DNA of 64,000 bases from Methyloversatilis discipulorum (GCF_000385375.1 NZ_ARVV01000001.1:372001-436000); one strand, 5' to 3'. Shown: positions 46,063-55,573, numbered from the stretch's first letter. Notes: a model not told the origin generated them from the letters alone. A program made the numbers and translations.

Positions 46063-48214
46063 TCGTCTGCTGTGGGGCGCCGTGCTGGGGGCGGCGCTGG
46101 TCTGTACCGTGCTGCCGGCGCTTGGCGATGTGCTGCTCGCCTCTGTCGGAGCGGCCGCGCTGTGTGCCGGCGTGGCGAGCGCCCGGCGCGCCGCGTTGCT
46201 GCGTGTCGCGGCCGGTCTGCTGTGGGGCGCGCTGATTGCGCTGGCCCTGCTGCTGCTCGGTGACCGTTTCGACCTGCGCTATGTGTGGATCTACAGCGGT
46301 GCCGAACTGCCGCTGCATCTGAAGCTGGCCAATCTGTGGGGTGGCGACGAAGGTACGACGCTGCTGCTGGCCGCCTTCCTGAGCACATTGGCCGCGCGCG
46401 GCGCAGCGCAGCGCCGCCAGCGCATCGACGTCGCTGCACTGCTGGCGGCCTGGTATGCGCTGACCGCCGCCTGGCTCGGCCCTTTCGCGGCGACGCCGGC
46501 CGAGTGGCTGCAGAAGTCGGTGTCGCAGGGCATGAACGCGCACCTGATGAAGATATGGATGCTGGTGCACGCGCCACTCATCCTCGCCGCCTACGCGTGG
46601 ACGCTGTCGCTCGCCGCACCCGCGCTGGCTGCGCTCGGCGGACAGGAGACACGCTGGCCGGGCAGTGCGCTGACGCACGCACGTCGGGCCTGGGCGCTGC
46701 TCACCGCCGGCATCGGCTTCGGCATGGTGTGGGCCTTCGAGGACGCGATGTACGGCCAGGTGTGGCACTGGGACCCGGTGCAGACCGCGGTGTTCGCCGT
46801 CTGGTGTCTGCTCGCCGCCCACCTGCACGGCGCCGGCGGCTGGCGGCCCGGGCGCACGATGTGGCGCTGGGTGCCTTTCGCCGCTCTGGCGGCGGCGGTG
46901 CTGACCGCGGTCGCGATGGGCGTCACGCGCAACGACGTGCTCGCCAGTTCGCACCGCTACGTCGGCGCGTCGACCTGGGCGGCCCACCTGATGCTGGCTG
47001 CGCTGCTGTCGCTGGCCGGACTTGCTGCGTGGCTGCAAGGACTGCGCGCGGTTCGGCCCATTCCGAGTGCGAAGCGCCTGAATCTCGCCGCCTGGGGCTT
47101 GCGCGCGACGCAGCTCCTCTTTGTATTCATCGGCCTGGCCGCAGTGGCGCATCTCGCCTGGGCCTTCTACGCCAGCGCACAGGCCCTGCCGCGGCCGGAC
47201 GACCTGAAGCCCTTCTTCGAAACGCTGCGCAACTGGGCGCGCGGCTCCGAATTGCCTGCGCTGCGTGCGGCCTTCGCGCAGTGGGACGTCGACGGCTACG
47301 GACTGGCACGCCTGCTGCTGTTGCCCATGGTCGCGACCGGGCTGATCGGCGGCTGGTTCTTCGCGCGCAGGCTGTCGGCACGACTGGGCTGGATCACGCT
47401 GGCTGTCGCGGCGCTGGCCTGCGCCGCAGCGTTCCTGCAGGGCGGGCTGCTGGCCGGCCACTACGCCGGCAGCGGTGTGCTGTCGCAGCAGATCGTCGCC
47501 GTGCTGCCGCGCATCGACGCCGCGCTGATCGCCGGCGCTTATCTTGCGCTCGGCTGTGCAGCGTGGAGCCTGCACGGCGCCTGGCGCAGCCGGCGCACCG
47601 CCGGCTATCTGCTGCCGCTCGGCCTGCTGCATCTCGGTGCGGTGGTCGCGCTGTGGGGCGGGCTGCTGGCGACGGCGCTGAATGGCTATTCGCAGCACCT
47701 GGTCAATATCGACGGAGCGTGGCAGCGCGCGCATCAGGGCTATGCGGTGCGCGTTACCGGCCTTGACGTGGACCGCGCATCCGACGGCGGTCGCACGCAG
47801 GGCGGCGGCAGCTTCCGCGCGCTGGCGCAGATCGAGATTTCGACGCCGGAGCAGCGCGTGCTGCAGGGACAGACGCTGTACCGCGACGCCCGCAGCGCGA
47901 TCGCCGGCTACGCCGGGCCGGTGCGCCAGATCTGCGAAATCCTCGACTACCGCTATGCGCGCTATGCCGACCAGCCGGGCTATGTGCTGCACCCTTTCAT
48001 CGACCGCGGCTGGGCGCGCGACCTGCAGCTGTGGGTCGCCACCTCGTCCGCGGTGGCGGCGCTCGAAGGCGGACCGCAGGCCGCGCAGGCCGTGGTCGTG
48101 CTGCGCGTGCTGCCTTTCGCCTCGCTGCTGTGGATCGGTCTGACGCTGACGTCGCTGGGCGCGCTGTGGCTCGCACTGCGCCCGCAACCCACGCACAGGG
48201 AGGTGCAACGATGA
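46055..48214 (+). CDS. CcmF-like haem lyase subunit embedded in the QHNDH operon
   Basis: 719 residues from the ATG at 46055. At least 13 membrane segments. It resembles CcmF/NrfE by NLWGGDEGTTLLLAA (like the LWGGHEGS region), by a tryptophan-rich loop QVWHWDPVQTAVFAVW near 235-250 (the WWD haem-handling domain), and by His residues in the flanking helices (HLMKIW, HAPLI, AAHLML). The C-terminal 150 residues form a periplasmic-type domain (ALAQIEIST, LQGQTLYRD). It overlaps qhpE and qhpG, so it is fully inside the operon. I infer that it attaches haem to the QhpA alpha subunit. It is not one of the eight qhp genes I know from Paracoccus. Confidence 0.8.
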   Translation: MPDRLLWGAVLGAALVCTVLPALGDVLLASVGAAALCAGVASARRAALLRVAAGLLWGALIALALLLLGDRFDLRYVWIYSGAELPLHLKLANLWGGDEGTTLLLAAFLSTLAARGAAQRRQRIDVAALLAAWYALTAAWLGPFAATPAEWLQKSVSQGMNAHLMKIWMLVHAPLILAAYAWTLSLAAPALAALGGQETRWPGSALTHARRAWALLTAGIGFGMVWAFEDAMYGQVWHWDPVQTAVFAVWCLLAAHLHGAGGWRPGRTMWRWVPFAALAAAVLTAVAMGVTRNDVLASSHRYVGASTWAAHLMLAALLSLAGLAAWLQGLRAVRPIPSAKRLNLAAWGLRATQLLFVFIGLAAVAHLAWAFYASAQALPRPDDLKPFFETLRNWARGSELPALRAAFAQWDVDGYGLARLLLLPMVATGLIGGWFFARRLSARLGWITLAVAALACAAAFLQGGLLAGHYAGSGVLSQQIVAVLPRIDAALIAGAYLALGCAAWSLHGAWRSRRTAGYLLPLGLLHLGAVVALWGGLLATALNGYSQHLVNIDGAWQRAHQGYAVRVTGLDVDRASDGGRTQGGGSFRALAQIEISTPEQRVLQGQTLYRDARSAIAGYAGPVRQICEILDYRYARYADQPGYVLHPFIDRGWARDLQLWVATSSAVAALEGGPQAAQAVVVLRVLPFASLLWIGLTLTSLGALWLALRPQPTHREVQR

Positions 48215-49548
48215 ATCCGCTGGTCATACTCGGGGCCGGTCCGGCCGCCAGCCTGCTGGCGATCGCGCTGGCGCGGCACGACATAACCGCGCAGGTGATC
48301 GGGCGTCTGCGCACGGCATCTGCGGTCGAGGGCCTGTCGCAGCGCGTGGTCGAGGCGCTGAGGCAGCTCGGCTGTCACGAGGCGCTGGCCTTGCTCGGCC
48401 CGCGCTGGCATCGCGTGTCGAGCTGGAACGCGCAGGAAGTCGAGATGAACGGCGAGTTCGTCGTCGACCGCGTCGCCTTCGACGCGGCCCTGCTGCGCGA
48501 CGCGAAAGCAGCAGGCGTCGAACTGCACGACGGTCTGGTGCGCGAACTGGAGCGTGGCGACGACGGCGGCTGGTGCGTGCGCTGGGAGGACGGCGACGGC
48601 CGGCTGCAGCGCACCGATGCCGCACTGCTCGCCGAGTGCCGCGGCCATACGGCACCGAAGATGGCACCCGACCGCCATGCCGGCCCGACGCTGGTGTCGC
48701 TGGGGCGCACCTTCGACGGCGCCCGACCACAGCCGCGAACGACCTTCATCGAATCCTTCCCGTCCGGCTGGGCCTGGGGCGGCGTCGATCCGCAGGGCTG
48801 TGCGCACATCCAGGTGGTCGTGCAGCCGGCCGGCGTGGCGGCCGTCGGCGGCGACCTCGATCTGGCGCACGCGGCGGCGCTGGCGCAGCTCACGCGCCTG
48901 CCACGACGTTTCGGCATGCAGCTGAAGCCGGCCGGTGCGACGCGGGCGCGCGGCATACAGGCGGCGCTGCGCGGCGGCGTCGTCGGCGACGGTTATCTGC
49001 GCGTCGGCGATGCCGCCTATACCTGCGATCCGCTGTCCGGTCACGGCATGTTCGAAGCGGCCTCCGGCGCCATTGCCGCGGTGCCCTTCATCAACACGTT
49101 GCTGCGGCGGCCGGCGCAGACGGCGCTGGCGCAGCGCTACCTGCGCGAACGCATCGAAACGGTGTTCGCATCGCGCGTCGAGGCGGCGCGGCAGCACTAC
49201 GCGGCCGAGATGCACTGGGCCGATGAGCCCTTCTGGCGGCAGGTGACCCAACCACCCGCTGCGCCGTCATCGGCGCTCGCCCCGGTCGCCACGGCGGCGT
49301 TCGCGACGCGACCGGTGGTCGAGGACGGCTTCATCGTCGAGCGCCGCGTCGTCGTCAGCGCCGAGCATCCGCGCGGCGTGCGCTTCATCGATGGCATAGA
49401 CCTCGGCCGGCTCGACGAACTGCTGCAGGCCAGGCCACAGACCGGGCCGAGCGACATCGGTCAGCACCTGCACGCACCCGCCGACGCGGTGGCGCGCGCG
49501 CTGCGCTGGCTGCAGGCGCAGTCCCTGATCACCCGCGCCGGGCACTGA
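48211..49548 (+). CDS. qhpG: FAD-dependent monooxygenase of CTQ biogenesis
   Basis: 445 residues. FAD-binding ILGAGPAASLLAIALA at the N-terminus, GDAAYTCDPLSGHGMFEA near 270 as in group A flavin monooxygenases. QhpG dihydroxylates the cofactor Trp of the crosslinked QhpC before CTQ closes. ATG preceded by agggagg and overlapping the CcmF-like stop by 4 bp (ATGA). Confidence 0.94.
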   Translation: MNPLVILGAGPAASLLAIALARHDITAQVIGRLRTASAVEGLSQRVVEALRQLGCHEALALLGPRWHRVSSWNAQEVEMNGEFVVDRVAFDAALLRDAKAAGVELHDGLVRELERGDDGGWCVRWEDGDGRLQRTDAALLAECRGHTAPKMAPDRHAGPTLVSLGRTFDGARPQPRTTFIESFPSGWAWGGVDPQGCAHIQVVVQPAGVAAVGGDLDLAHAAALAQLTRLPRRFGMQLKPAGATRARGIQAALRGGVVGDGYLRVGDAAYTCDPLSGHGMFEAASGAIAAVPFINTLLRRPAQTALAQRYLRERIETVFASRVEAARQHYAAEMHWADEPFWRQVTQPPAAPSSALAPVATAAFATRPVVEDGFIVERRVVVSAEHPRGVRFIDGIDLGRLDELLQARPQTGPSDIGQHLHAPADAVARALRWLQAQSLITRAGH

Positions 49549-49589
49549 TGATCCGGCGTTTCACCCACCGCAAGAGGAGGCGTTTCAAC

Positions 49590-50372
49590 ATGAGAAGAAC
49601 ACGGATGAAGGGGCTGCTGCCCGCGATACTGACCTGTTTGCTGCCGCTGTCGTCACTTGCCGAAGAAGCCGCCGCACCGGCCTACACGATCAGCGCCAAC
49701 GTGGGCCTGTTCTCGCAGTACATCTTCCGCGGCATCAGCTATACGCAGGAGAATCCGGCGGTGCAGGGCGGTTTCGACCTCGCGCACTCGAGCGGCGCCT
49801 ACCTGGGCATCTGGGGCACCAATGTGAGCGATCTGGCGCTGTCGAACGCGACCGGCGAGATCGACGTGTACGGTGGGTTCGCCAAGACCATCGACGACTG
49901 GACCTTCGACGTCGGCTTCCTGCAGTTCATCTTTCCGGGTGGCAAGTACGACTTGGTCGGCGGCGGCACCGAAAGCCTGAACACGCTGGAACTGAACGCA
50001 GCGGTGACGTGGAAGTTCATCCAGCTGAAGTACTCGTACGCGGTGACCGACTACTTCGGTTTCAGCAAGAAGGCCTTCGGCGCAGACTCGGACGGTTCGG
50101 ACTACATCGAGCTGAACGCGAACTACGAGTTCATGCCGTCGTGGATCGCCAACGTTCACGTCGGTCACCAGAAGGTGAAGAACTACGACGATTACGACTT
50201 CACGGACTGGAAGGTGGGCGTGACGAAGAACTTCGAGGGCGGCTGGCAGGCGGCGGTGGCGTATGTCGACACCAATGCGGACAGGAACTTCTACACGATC
50301 TGCGACAACGGCATCCGCTGCAAGGACACCGGCGACAGCAAGTGGCTGCTCTACGTGAAACGGACCTTCTGA
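49590..50372 (+). CDS. TorF-family putative porin, copy 2 (end of QHNDH operon)
   Basis: 260 residues from the ATG at 49590 with an excellent aagaggagg site, 41 bp after qhpG and with no terminator between, so it belongs to the qhp operon. The signal peptide (RTRMKGLLPAILTCLLPLSS) is unlike that of copy 1, while the mature barrel differs by only about two residues (Ile to Val, Lys to Arg). The new leader with an unchanged mature part suggests duplication followed by gene conversion. A porin in a primary-amine operon should serve substrate entry (inference). Confidence 0.9.
   Translation: MRRTRMKGLLPAILTCLLPLSSLAEEAAAPAYTISANVGLFSQYIFRGISYTQENPAVQGGFDLAHSSGAYLGIWGTNVSDLALSNATGEIDVYGGFAKTIDDWTFDVGFLQFIFPGGKYDLVGGGTESLNTLELNAAVTWKFIQLKYSYAVTDYFGFSKKAFGADSDGSDYIELNANYEFMPSWIANVHVGHQKVKNYDDYDFTDWKVGVTKNFEGGWQAAVAYVDTNADRNFYTICDNGIRCKDTGDSKWLLYVKRTF
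49674..50372 (+). repeat. Direct repeat, copy 2 (TorF mature coding region)
   Basis: Roughly 98% identical to 36905-37603, same orientation. The two copies flank the whole qhp gene set (about 12 kb), with no transposase or terminal inverted repeats seen. Confidence 0.9.
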
Positions 50373-50406
50373 CCGACCTCGTTGGTGCCTTGCAGGCACC
50401 GTTGTG

Positions 50407-50452
50407 CAGCGCGCAGCATTCAGCTTCCCTGACCGCTGCGCGCTGTCTTTTT
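50407..50452 (+). terminator. Rho-independent terminator of the QHNDH operon
   Basis: cagcgcgcagc (50407-50417) pairs perfectly with gctgcgcgctg (50435-50445), then tcttttt. It lies between TorF copy 2 and the convergent response-regulator gene, and also overlaps the end of the latter. Confidence 0.9.
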
Positions 50453-51099
50453 CAGCCCGCCATCATTTGCCTGAACTGCGGGTTCTGCAGCGCCCACACC
50501 GCCGCTTCGAGCCGGCTCTTCATGTTCAGCTTGCGCAGCAGGTGCTTGATGTGCACCTTCACCGTGGCGTCGGAAATGCCCAGTTCGCGGGCGATTTCCT
50601 TGTTGCTGCGGCCGTCGGCCAGCAGGCCGAGGATTTCCCGCTCGCGTTCGGTCAGGTCGCTGTGCGAGGCGGCCGGCGGTGCATTCAGCGCGTGCGCCAG
50701 CAGGCCGGCGACGCTGGCGTCGAGCACCACGTTGCCGCCGACCGACTGCTTGATGCGGGCGCACAGCTCTTCCGGTTCCATGTCCTTCAGCAGATAGCCG
50801 TCGGCACCGGCTTTCATCGCGTCGAGCACGTCGCGCTCGTCGTCGGACACGGTGAGCATGACGCAGCGCGCACGCACGCCTGAGGCCTTCAGCTGGCGCA
50901 GCGTTTCGATGCCGTTCATCGACTTCATGTTCAGATCGATCAGGATGAGGTCGGGGTCGAGTTCGGCGGCCAGCGCGATGCCGCTGGCGCCGTCGCTGAC
51001 CTCGCCCGCCAGTTCGAGCTCGTCGTCGGCGCGCACCAGCTGGGCCACGCCCTTGCGGAACAGCGGATGGTCGTCGATCAGCAGGATGCGGATGCTCAT
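50452..51099 (-). CDS. NarL/FixJ-type response regulator
   Basis: 215 residues. Receiver with D9/D10, phospho-acceptor D55 ([13 protein letters not shown]) and K105; LuxR-type HTH at about 150-205 ([37 protein letters not shown]). Its start overlaps the end of the kinase gene upstream by 4 bp, so it is the partner of that kinase. The resemblance to NarL is clear, but no nitrate genes are nearby and its targets are unknown. Confidence 0.94.
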   Translation of the reverse strand: MSIRILLIDDHPLFRKGVAQLVRADDELELAGEVSDGASGIALAAELDPDLILIDLNMKSMNGIETLRQLKASGVRARCVMLTVSDDERDVLDAMKAGADGYLLKDMEPEELCARIKQSVGGNVVLDASVAGLLAHALNAPPAASHSDLTEREREILGLLADGRSNKEIARELGISDATVKVHIKHLLRKLNMKSRLEAAVWALQNPQFRQMMAG

Positions 51100-52700
51100 G
51101 CGGTACTTTCGTCTAGTTGGCCGACCGGCAGTTTCTGCGGTGCGAAGGTGAGCTGCACGCGCGTGCCGCCGCCGGGGCGGTGCACGACCGACACTTCGCC
51201 GCCGAGCGAGCGCGCGCGTTCGCGCATGATGCTCAGGCCGTAGTGGTTGCTTTCGGCGTACGGGTTGGTGAGGCCGCGACCGTCGTCATCGACGATCACG
51301 TTCAGCAGGTGTTCGGGGCCGTAGTGCATGCTCACCCACACATGATAGGCGCGCGCGTGGCGCACGGTGTTCGACAGCGCTTCGCGTATCACCTGCATCA
51401 CGTGGAATTCCTCGTTCACTTCGAGGTGGCAGCGGCCGAGGTCGTGCACGAAGCTGATGTCCAGACCGCTGCGCTGGGCGAAGTCGTCGACCGCGTCCTG
51501 CACTGTCGACAGCAGGCCGCCGGGCCCCATGCGCACGCGGAAGGCGGCGATCAGTTCGCGCACCTCGCGGTAGGCGGCGGACAGGCCTTCGCGCAGTTCG
51601 CGCGCCGCCTGCGCGACGTCGGTCGGATGCTTTTCGCGGTCCAGCCCGCGCTGCAGCCGCGCCACCTGGATCTTCATATAGGCCAGCGACTGCGCCAGCG
51701 AATCGTGCAGTTCGCCGGCGATGGCGCTGCGTTCCTCCATCAGCGCCACCCGTCTTTCCTCCTGGCTGCGGCTGATGCTGGAAATGGCCAGCGCGGCGAG
51801 GTGGGCGAAACTTTCGGCGAGATTGACCTGCGGGTCATCGACGCGCGCGACTTCGGGGAATTCGATCACCAGCGTGCCGACCGACACGTCGCCGCGGCAC
51901 ACCGGTACCACCAGCGAATGCGCGGTGCAGTCGCCCGACGGCGGCACCACGCGCGCGCTGACTTCGCGCGCGCTCTGTTCGGCACCGAGCTGGCGCACGA
52001 TGGCCGGCTCGCCGCGGGTGCACAGCAGCGGCCCGGTGCCCAGCGCCTTGTGCGCCGGCGTGTTCAGGCAGAGTGCGGCGGTCTGCGCGCCGAGCGAGGT
52101 TTCGAGCAGGGCGAGACCGTTGCGCAGGCTGAACTCGGACACGTCGCCGTCGGTGAACATGCGCGCCACCTGATGCAGGGTCTGCAGCGCCTGGCTCTTG
52201 CGGCGCAGCTGTTCGCCGCTGACCTGCTGGCGCCAGCGGCCTTCGGCCTCGAAGCCGGCCTGGCGCGCTGTCAGTTCGGCCAGGCTGTCGACCAGGCGTT
52301 CGACCTCGTCGCGGCCGCGCGTGCGGGCGCTGTCCGGCATCAGCGACAGCGCCGATTCGGTCCGCCGCACCAGTACGCGGTGCGCGCGTTGTGCGATCAG
52401 CAGGGTGCCGGCGACGATGACGGCGAAGCACAGCCCCTGCAAAAGCAGCATCACGGCGACGCGTTCCAGCAGCGTGCGCTCGACGCTGGCGAAGGCGGCG
52501 CAGACGGCCGATTCGCGGTCGCCGGCGCTGTGCGCACAGAGGTCGACCAGCGTGCCGAACACCTGTTCGAACTGGCGCTCGATCTCGACGCTGCCCCAGA
52601 TGCTGAGTACGGCGGCGACCGCGCAGCCCGCCAGAGTGGCAACCAATCCGGTATATAGGGGATAGCGCCCGCTGGGGCCGAAGAAAGAACGGATCACCAT
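51096..52700 (-). CDS. NarX-like sensor histidine kinase (HisKA_3/HATPase)
   Basis: 534 residues. Two membrane segments (about 15-37 and 82-105) flank a short periplasmic loop with two Cys; then a HAMP-like linker, a GAF-like domain (about 165-305), the HisKA_3 dimerisation helix with phospho-acceptor H332 ([13 protein letters not shown]) and an HATPase domain ([18 protein letters not shown]). The loop is much shorter than the nitrate-sensing domain of NarX, so it is not a nitrate sensor by sequence. Its ATG overlaps the start of the divergent PAS gene; GTG one codon in is an alternative. Confidence 0.92.
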   Translation of the reverse strand: MVIRSFFGPSGRYPLYTGLVATLAGCAVAAVLSIWGSVEIERQFEQVFGTLVDLCAHSAGDRESAVCAAFASVERTLLERVAVMLLLQGLCFAVIVAGTLLIAQRAHRVLVRRTESALSLMPDSARTRGRDEVERLVDSLAELTARQAGFEAEGRWRQQVSGEQLRRKSQALQTLHQVARMFTDGDVSEFSLRNGLALLETSLGAQTAALCLNTPAHKALGTGPLLCTRGEPAIVRQLGAEQSAREVSARVVPPSGDCTAHSLVVPVCRGDVSVGTLVIEFPEVARVDDPQVNLAESFAHLAALAISSISRSQEERRVALMEERSAIAGELHDSLAQSLAYMKIQVARLQRGLDREKHPTDVAQAARELREGLSAAYREVRELIAAFRVRMGPGGLLSTVQDAVDDFAQRSGLDISFVHDLGRCHLEVNEEFHVMQVIREALSNTVRHARAYHVWVSMHYGPEHLLNVIVDDDGRGLTNPYAESNHYGLSIMRERARSLGGEVSVVHRPGGGTRVQLTFAPQKLPVGQLDESTA

Positions 52701-54564
52701 GACTTTGTACGTGTTTTCAGCCTGGATACTGGCGCTGCTGTTCGCCGCGGTAGTCGGTTCGTGGTACGGCTCGGCGACTGCCTATGCGCTGCCGGGTGCC
52801 GTCGTGCTGGCCGGGCTCACCATGCTCGGCCTGGCGCGCCGGCTGCCCTGGTATGTCGGTCGCCCGCATCCGCCGGAGGCCAGTGCGCAGCAGATGGAGT
52901 GGGCGGGTCAACTGTGCCACAACATTTCGTCGCCCTCGGTCACGATTCAGGGGCAGCAGATCACTTTTGCGAACCAGGCCTTCCTCGCGCTGCTGAACTA
53001 CCGCGGACGCGGCGACCAGGTGGTCGGCCTGCCCTTCACCAATCTGCTGCATCCAGTCGATCACGCACGCTTCGCGACGCTGATGGCGATCGCCGGCGGC
53101 GAGGACGCGTCGGACGCCGAGGGCGTGCTGCGACTGGTGCGCTCCGACGGTGGTGCGATCAAGATGCACGCCAGCATTTCGCCTTTGTCGTCGGTGCCCG
53201 GCAGCCTGCTGATCCAGTTCAGCCCGGATGCCGCGGCCGTACCCGTGCGCGACGGTGTCGAGAACTCGATGTCGCTGGTGCTCGACCAGCTCGACCTGGT
53301 GCTGTTCAAGACCGACGCCGAGGGGCGCATCGCCTACGTGAACCGCGCGTGGGAGCGGCTCACCGGCCGCAGCATGGCCGACAGCCGGGGCCGCCTGCTG
53401 TCGGTGGCCATCCATCCCGAGGATCGCGACGCGGTCGACCGCGGCATGCTGTCGGTCGCCGGCGGGCAGCTCGATCACCTGAACACCGAAGTGCGCATGG
53501 TGAATGGCAGCGGCACCGTGTTCTGGGTCATGTTGCGCGCGCAGACCTGCACGCTGCCGGACGGCGATCTGCTCGGTGTCGTCGGCACCATGACCGAAGT
53601 GACGCGGCGCCGGCGCGGCGAAGACCTGGGTTCGAGCCGGCGCTACCTGAACACGCTGCTCGCCAACGTGCCGGGCATGGTGTATCGCGGCCGCAATGAT
53701 CCGGACTGGACGATGGAATTCGTCAGCGACGGCAGCGTGGACCTGATCGGCTACGAGCCGTGGGAACTGGTGGACAATCACCGCATCGCCTTCGGCAGTC
53801 TGGTGCACCCGGAGGACCGCGAATTCCTGTGGGCGCAGGTGCAGGCCAATCTGGCGCAGCACAAGCCCTACCAGATCTCCTACCGCATCGCCGACGTCAG
53901 CGGCAACTACATCTGGGTGTGGGAGCAGGGCCGCGGCGTGTTCTCGTCACAGGGCGAACTGCTGGCGATCGAAGGTTTCATCACCGACGTCAGCGAGCGT
54001 CGCGGTGCGGAAGAGAAGGCGCGCCGGCGCATGTGGTTCGAGGCACGCACCGGCATGACCAGCCGCGCCATCTTCGACGCGCTGCTGGCGTGGACGCTGC
54101 ATCAGTCGCAGGTGAACGAGCTCCCCTTCGCTCTGCTGTGGGTGGACGCCAGCGGCCTGGCCGAACCGGTGATGAGCAGCAGTGCCGAGGCGGCGGAGCA
54201 GATACTGGCCACGGTGGCGCGCCGCTTCCGGCCGGTGAATTACCCGGGGGCGGCGATCACCTATCTCGACAATTACCAGTTCGCCGTGCTGCTGACCGAT
54301 TTCCGCGCCGGTGAGGCGGCGCGTGCGCTGTCCGGCTCGAACGAGGTGATACCGGCCGTGTCGCAACTGGCCAGCCGGCTGGTGCAGGAACTGTCGGCGC
54401 CGCTCAACGTCGGCGGTCGCGACATTTCGGTGCCGGTGGCGGTCGGTATCGCCATCGCCGATGCGCGCTACATCGGTGCCGAATCGATGTTCGCTGCGGC
54501 CCGTCGCGCGGCAACGCAGGCAGCCGAGCTGGGGCCCGGCCACTGCGAGTTTGCCGACGAATGA
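52699..54564 (+). CDS. PAS-domain protein with degenerate GGDEF domain
   Basis: 621 residues. Two membrane helices at the N-terminus (about 3-46), then three PAS-like domains (about 68-180, 190-310, 320-440: DLVLFKTDAEGRIAYVNRAW, VHPEDREFLW). The last 175 residues follow the length and pattern of GGDEF domains, but the motif is YLDNYQFAVLL near 522 instead of GG(D/E)EF and the LTGLPNR element is RTGMTSR, so it cannot be an active diguanylate cyclase. It may sense a signal and act on a partner. The start codon overlaps that of the divergent kinase. Confidence 0.88.
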   Translation: MTLYVFSAWILALLFAAVVGSWYGSATAYALPGAVVLAGLTMLGLARRLPWYVGRPHPPEASAQQMEWAGQLCHNISSPSVTIQGQQITFANQAFLALLNYRGRGDQVVGLPFTNLLHPVDHARFATLMAIAGGEDASDAEGVLRLVRSDGGAIKMHASISPLSSVPGSLLIQFSPDAAAVPVRDGVENSMSLVLDQLDLVLFKTDAEGRIAYVNRAWERLTGRSMADSRGRLLSVAIHPEDRDAVDRGMLSVAGGQLDHLNTEVRMVNGSGTVFWVMLRAQTCTLPDGDLLGVVGTMTEVTRRRRGEDLGSSRRYLNTLLANVPGMVYRGRNDPDWTMEFVSDGSVDLIGYEPWELVDNHRIAFGSLVHPEDREFLWAQVQANLAQHKPYQISYRIADVSGNYIWVWEQGRGVFSSQGELLAIEGFITDVSERRGAEEKARRRMWFEARTGMTSRAIFDALLAWTLHQSQVNELPFALLWVDASGLAEPVMSSSAEAAEQILATVARRFRPVNYPGAAITYLDNYQFAVLLTDFRAGEAARALSGSNEVIPAVSQLASRLVQELSAPLNVGGRDISVPVAVGIAIADARYIGAESMFAAARRAATQAAELGPGHCEFADE

Positions 54565-54589
54565 GGGCGCTGCCGGTGAGCGGAATGCT

Positions 54590-55477
54590 TCAGGGTTCGA
54601 TGGCGATGCCACGCAGCGCTTCGCCGGAGCCCACCTTGCCGATGCGCGTCGCCTTGCCGGTCTTCAGGTCGATTTCGTAGAACTGGGCGGCGGCGTCCTT
54701 TGCCGTGCCAAGTACCGCGAAGGCGGCGTTGTTCAGGTCGGCGATGTCGAAGTGGGCGTCGGTCAGTCCGGCGACGCCGAGCGAACCCACGGTGTAGAGC
54801 TTGCCCAGATTGGGCGACACGACGGGCTGCTCGCCCTCGATCGAGCCCTGGCGCACCAGTGCGCCGGTGGCCGCGTCGATCGCGTAGTTGGTGGTGAGCT
54901 TCTCGTTGTCCTTGTTGTAGGTGTAGCCGGCAGCCAGCACCCGCGGCGTCACCTTCTCGTTCGCGTCGCCGGCGGCGTAATGCAGCGTGCCGTCCGCCTG
55001 CAGGCCCGGTGCATCGGGCGAGGCGTCGACCAGCGCGCCGGTGTCCGGGTGGGCGCGCAGGTTCTGCCGCGTGTCCGACACGATGCGTATGCGGTCGGCT
55101 GCCGGATTGAAGTCGAAGCCGAACTGCCCGCCGTTCAGCGGCTGCGCGAATTTCTCGTTGCCCACCGGCGTCAGCTGGCCGCTCGCGGTGTCGACCCGGA
55201 ACACGCGCCCGCTGCTGCCGAGCGCGTACAGCTCGCCGCGGGCGACCCGGTAGTCGATGCCGAGCACTGTTTCGCCCGCCGCCAGACCCTTCAGTGCGAC
55301 GTCGGACAGCAGCCGGCCGGGTTGCCCGGCGTTGAAGCTGACCAGATGGTGCGACTGCGTGACCGCGCGGACGATTTCCTTGCGCGGCGTGCCGCCGGTG
55401 TCGGGCAGACCGGCGCAGCCGGTCGCGAGCAGGGTGACGCCAATGACTGCAGCGGGAAAAGCGAGAGCATGTTTCAT
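54590..55477 (-). CDS. DUF4394-like periplasmic lipoprotein
   Basis: 295 residues. A lipobox (LLATGCAG) at residues 16-23, then beta-propeller-like repeats with GIDYRVARGELYALGSSGRVFRVD and FGFDFNPAADRIRIVSD, which fit DUF4394. Function unknown; relatives are exported, often near cupredoxins or signalling genes. Convergent with the PAS gene; its promoter is in the 200-bp gap to the right. Confidence 0.85.
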   Translation of the reverse strand: MKHALAFPAAVIGVTLLATGCAGLPDTGGTPRKEIVRAVTQSHHLVSFNAGQPGRLLSDVALKGLAAGETVLGIDYRVARGELYALGSSGRVFRVDTASGQLTPVGNEKFAQPLNGGQFGFDFNPAADRIRIVSDTRQNLRAHPDTGALVDASPDAPGLQADGTLHYAAGDANEKVTPRVLAAGYTYNKDNEKLTTNYAIDAATGALVRQGSIEGEQPVVSPNLGKLYTVGSLGVAGLTDAHFDIADLNNAAFAVLGTAKDAAAQFYEIDLKTGKATRIGKVGSGEALRGIAIEP

Positions 55478-55573
55478 CGTGAGGATCCGTATGTCGTTGT
55501 TCGAATGCGCGGCGCCGCGGCGGTGCGATCCGCATGGTTACCGACCTGATCACGGCTGCACAGGCCCGGTCTT

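Noticed and set aside
36818..50372. Reading the two TorF copies as ends of a composite transposon carrying qhp
   Set aside because: No transposase, terminal inverted repeats or target-site duplications are visible at either copy; the identity stops at the signal peptide and stop codon, which fits gene duplication or conversion.
51096..52700. Assigning the NarX-like kinase as a nitrate sensor
   Set aside because: The periplasmic loop is short and lacks the recognisable nitrate-binding P-box, and there are no nitrate genes nearby.
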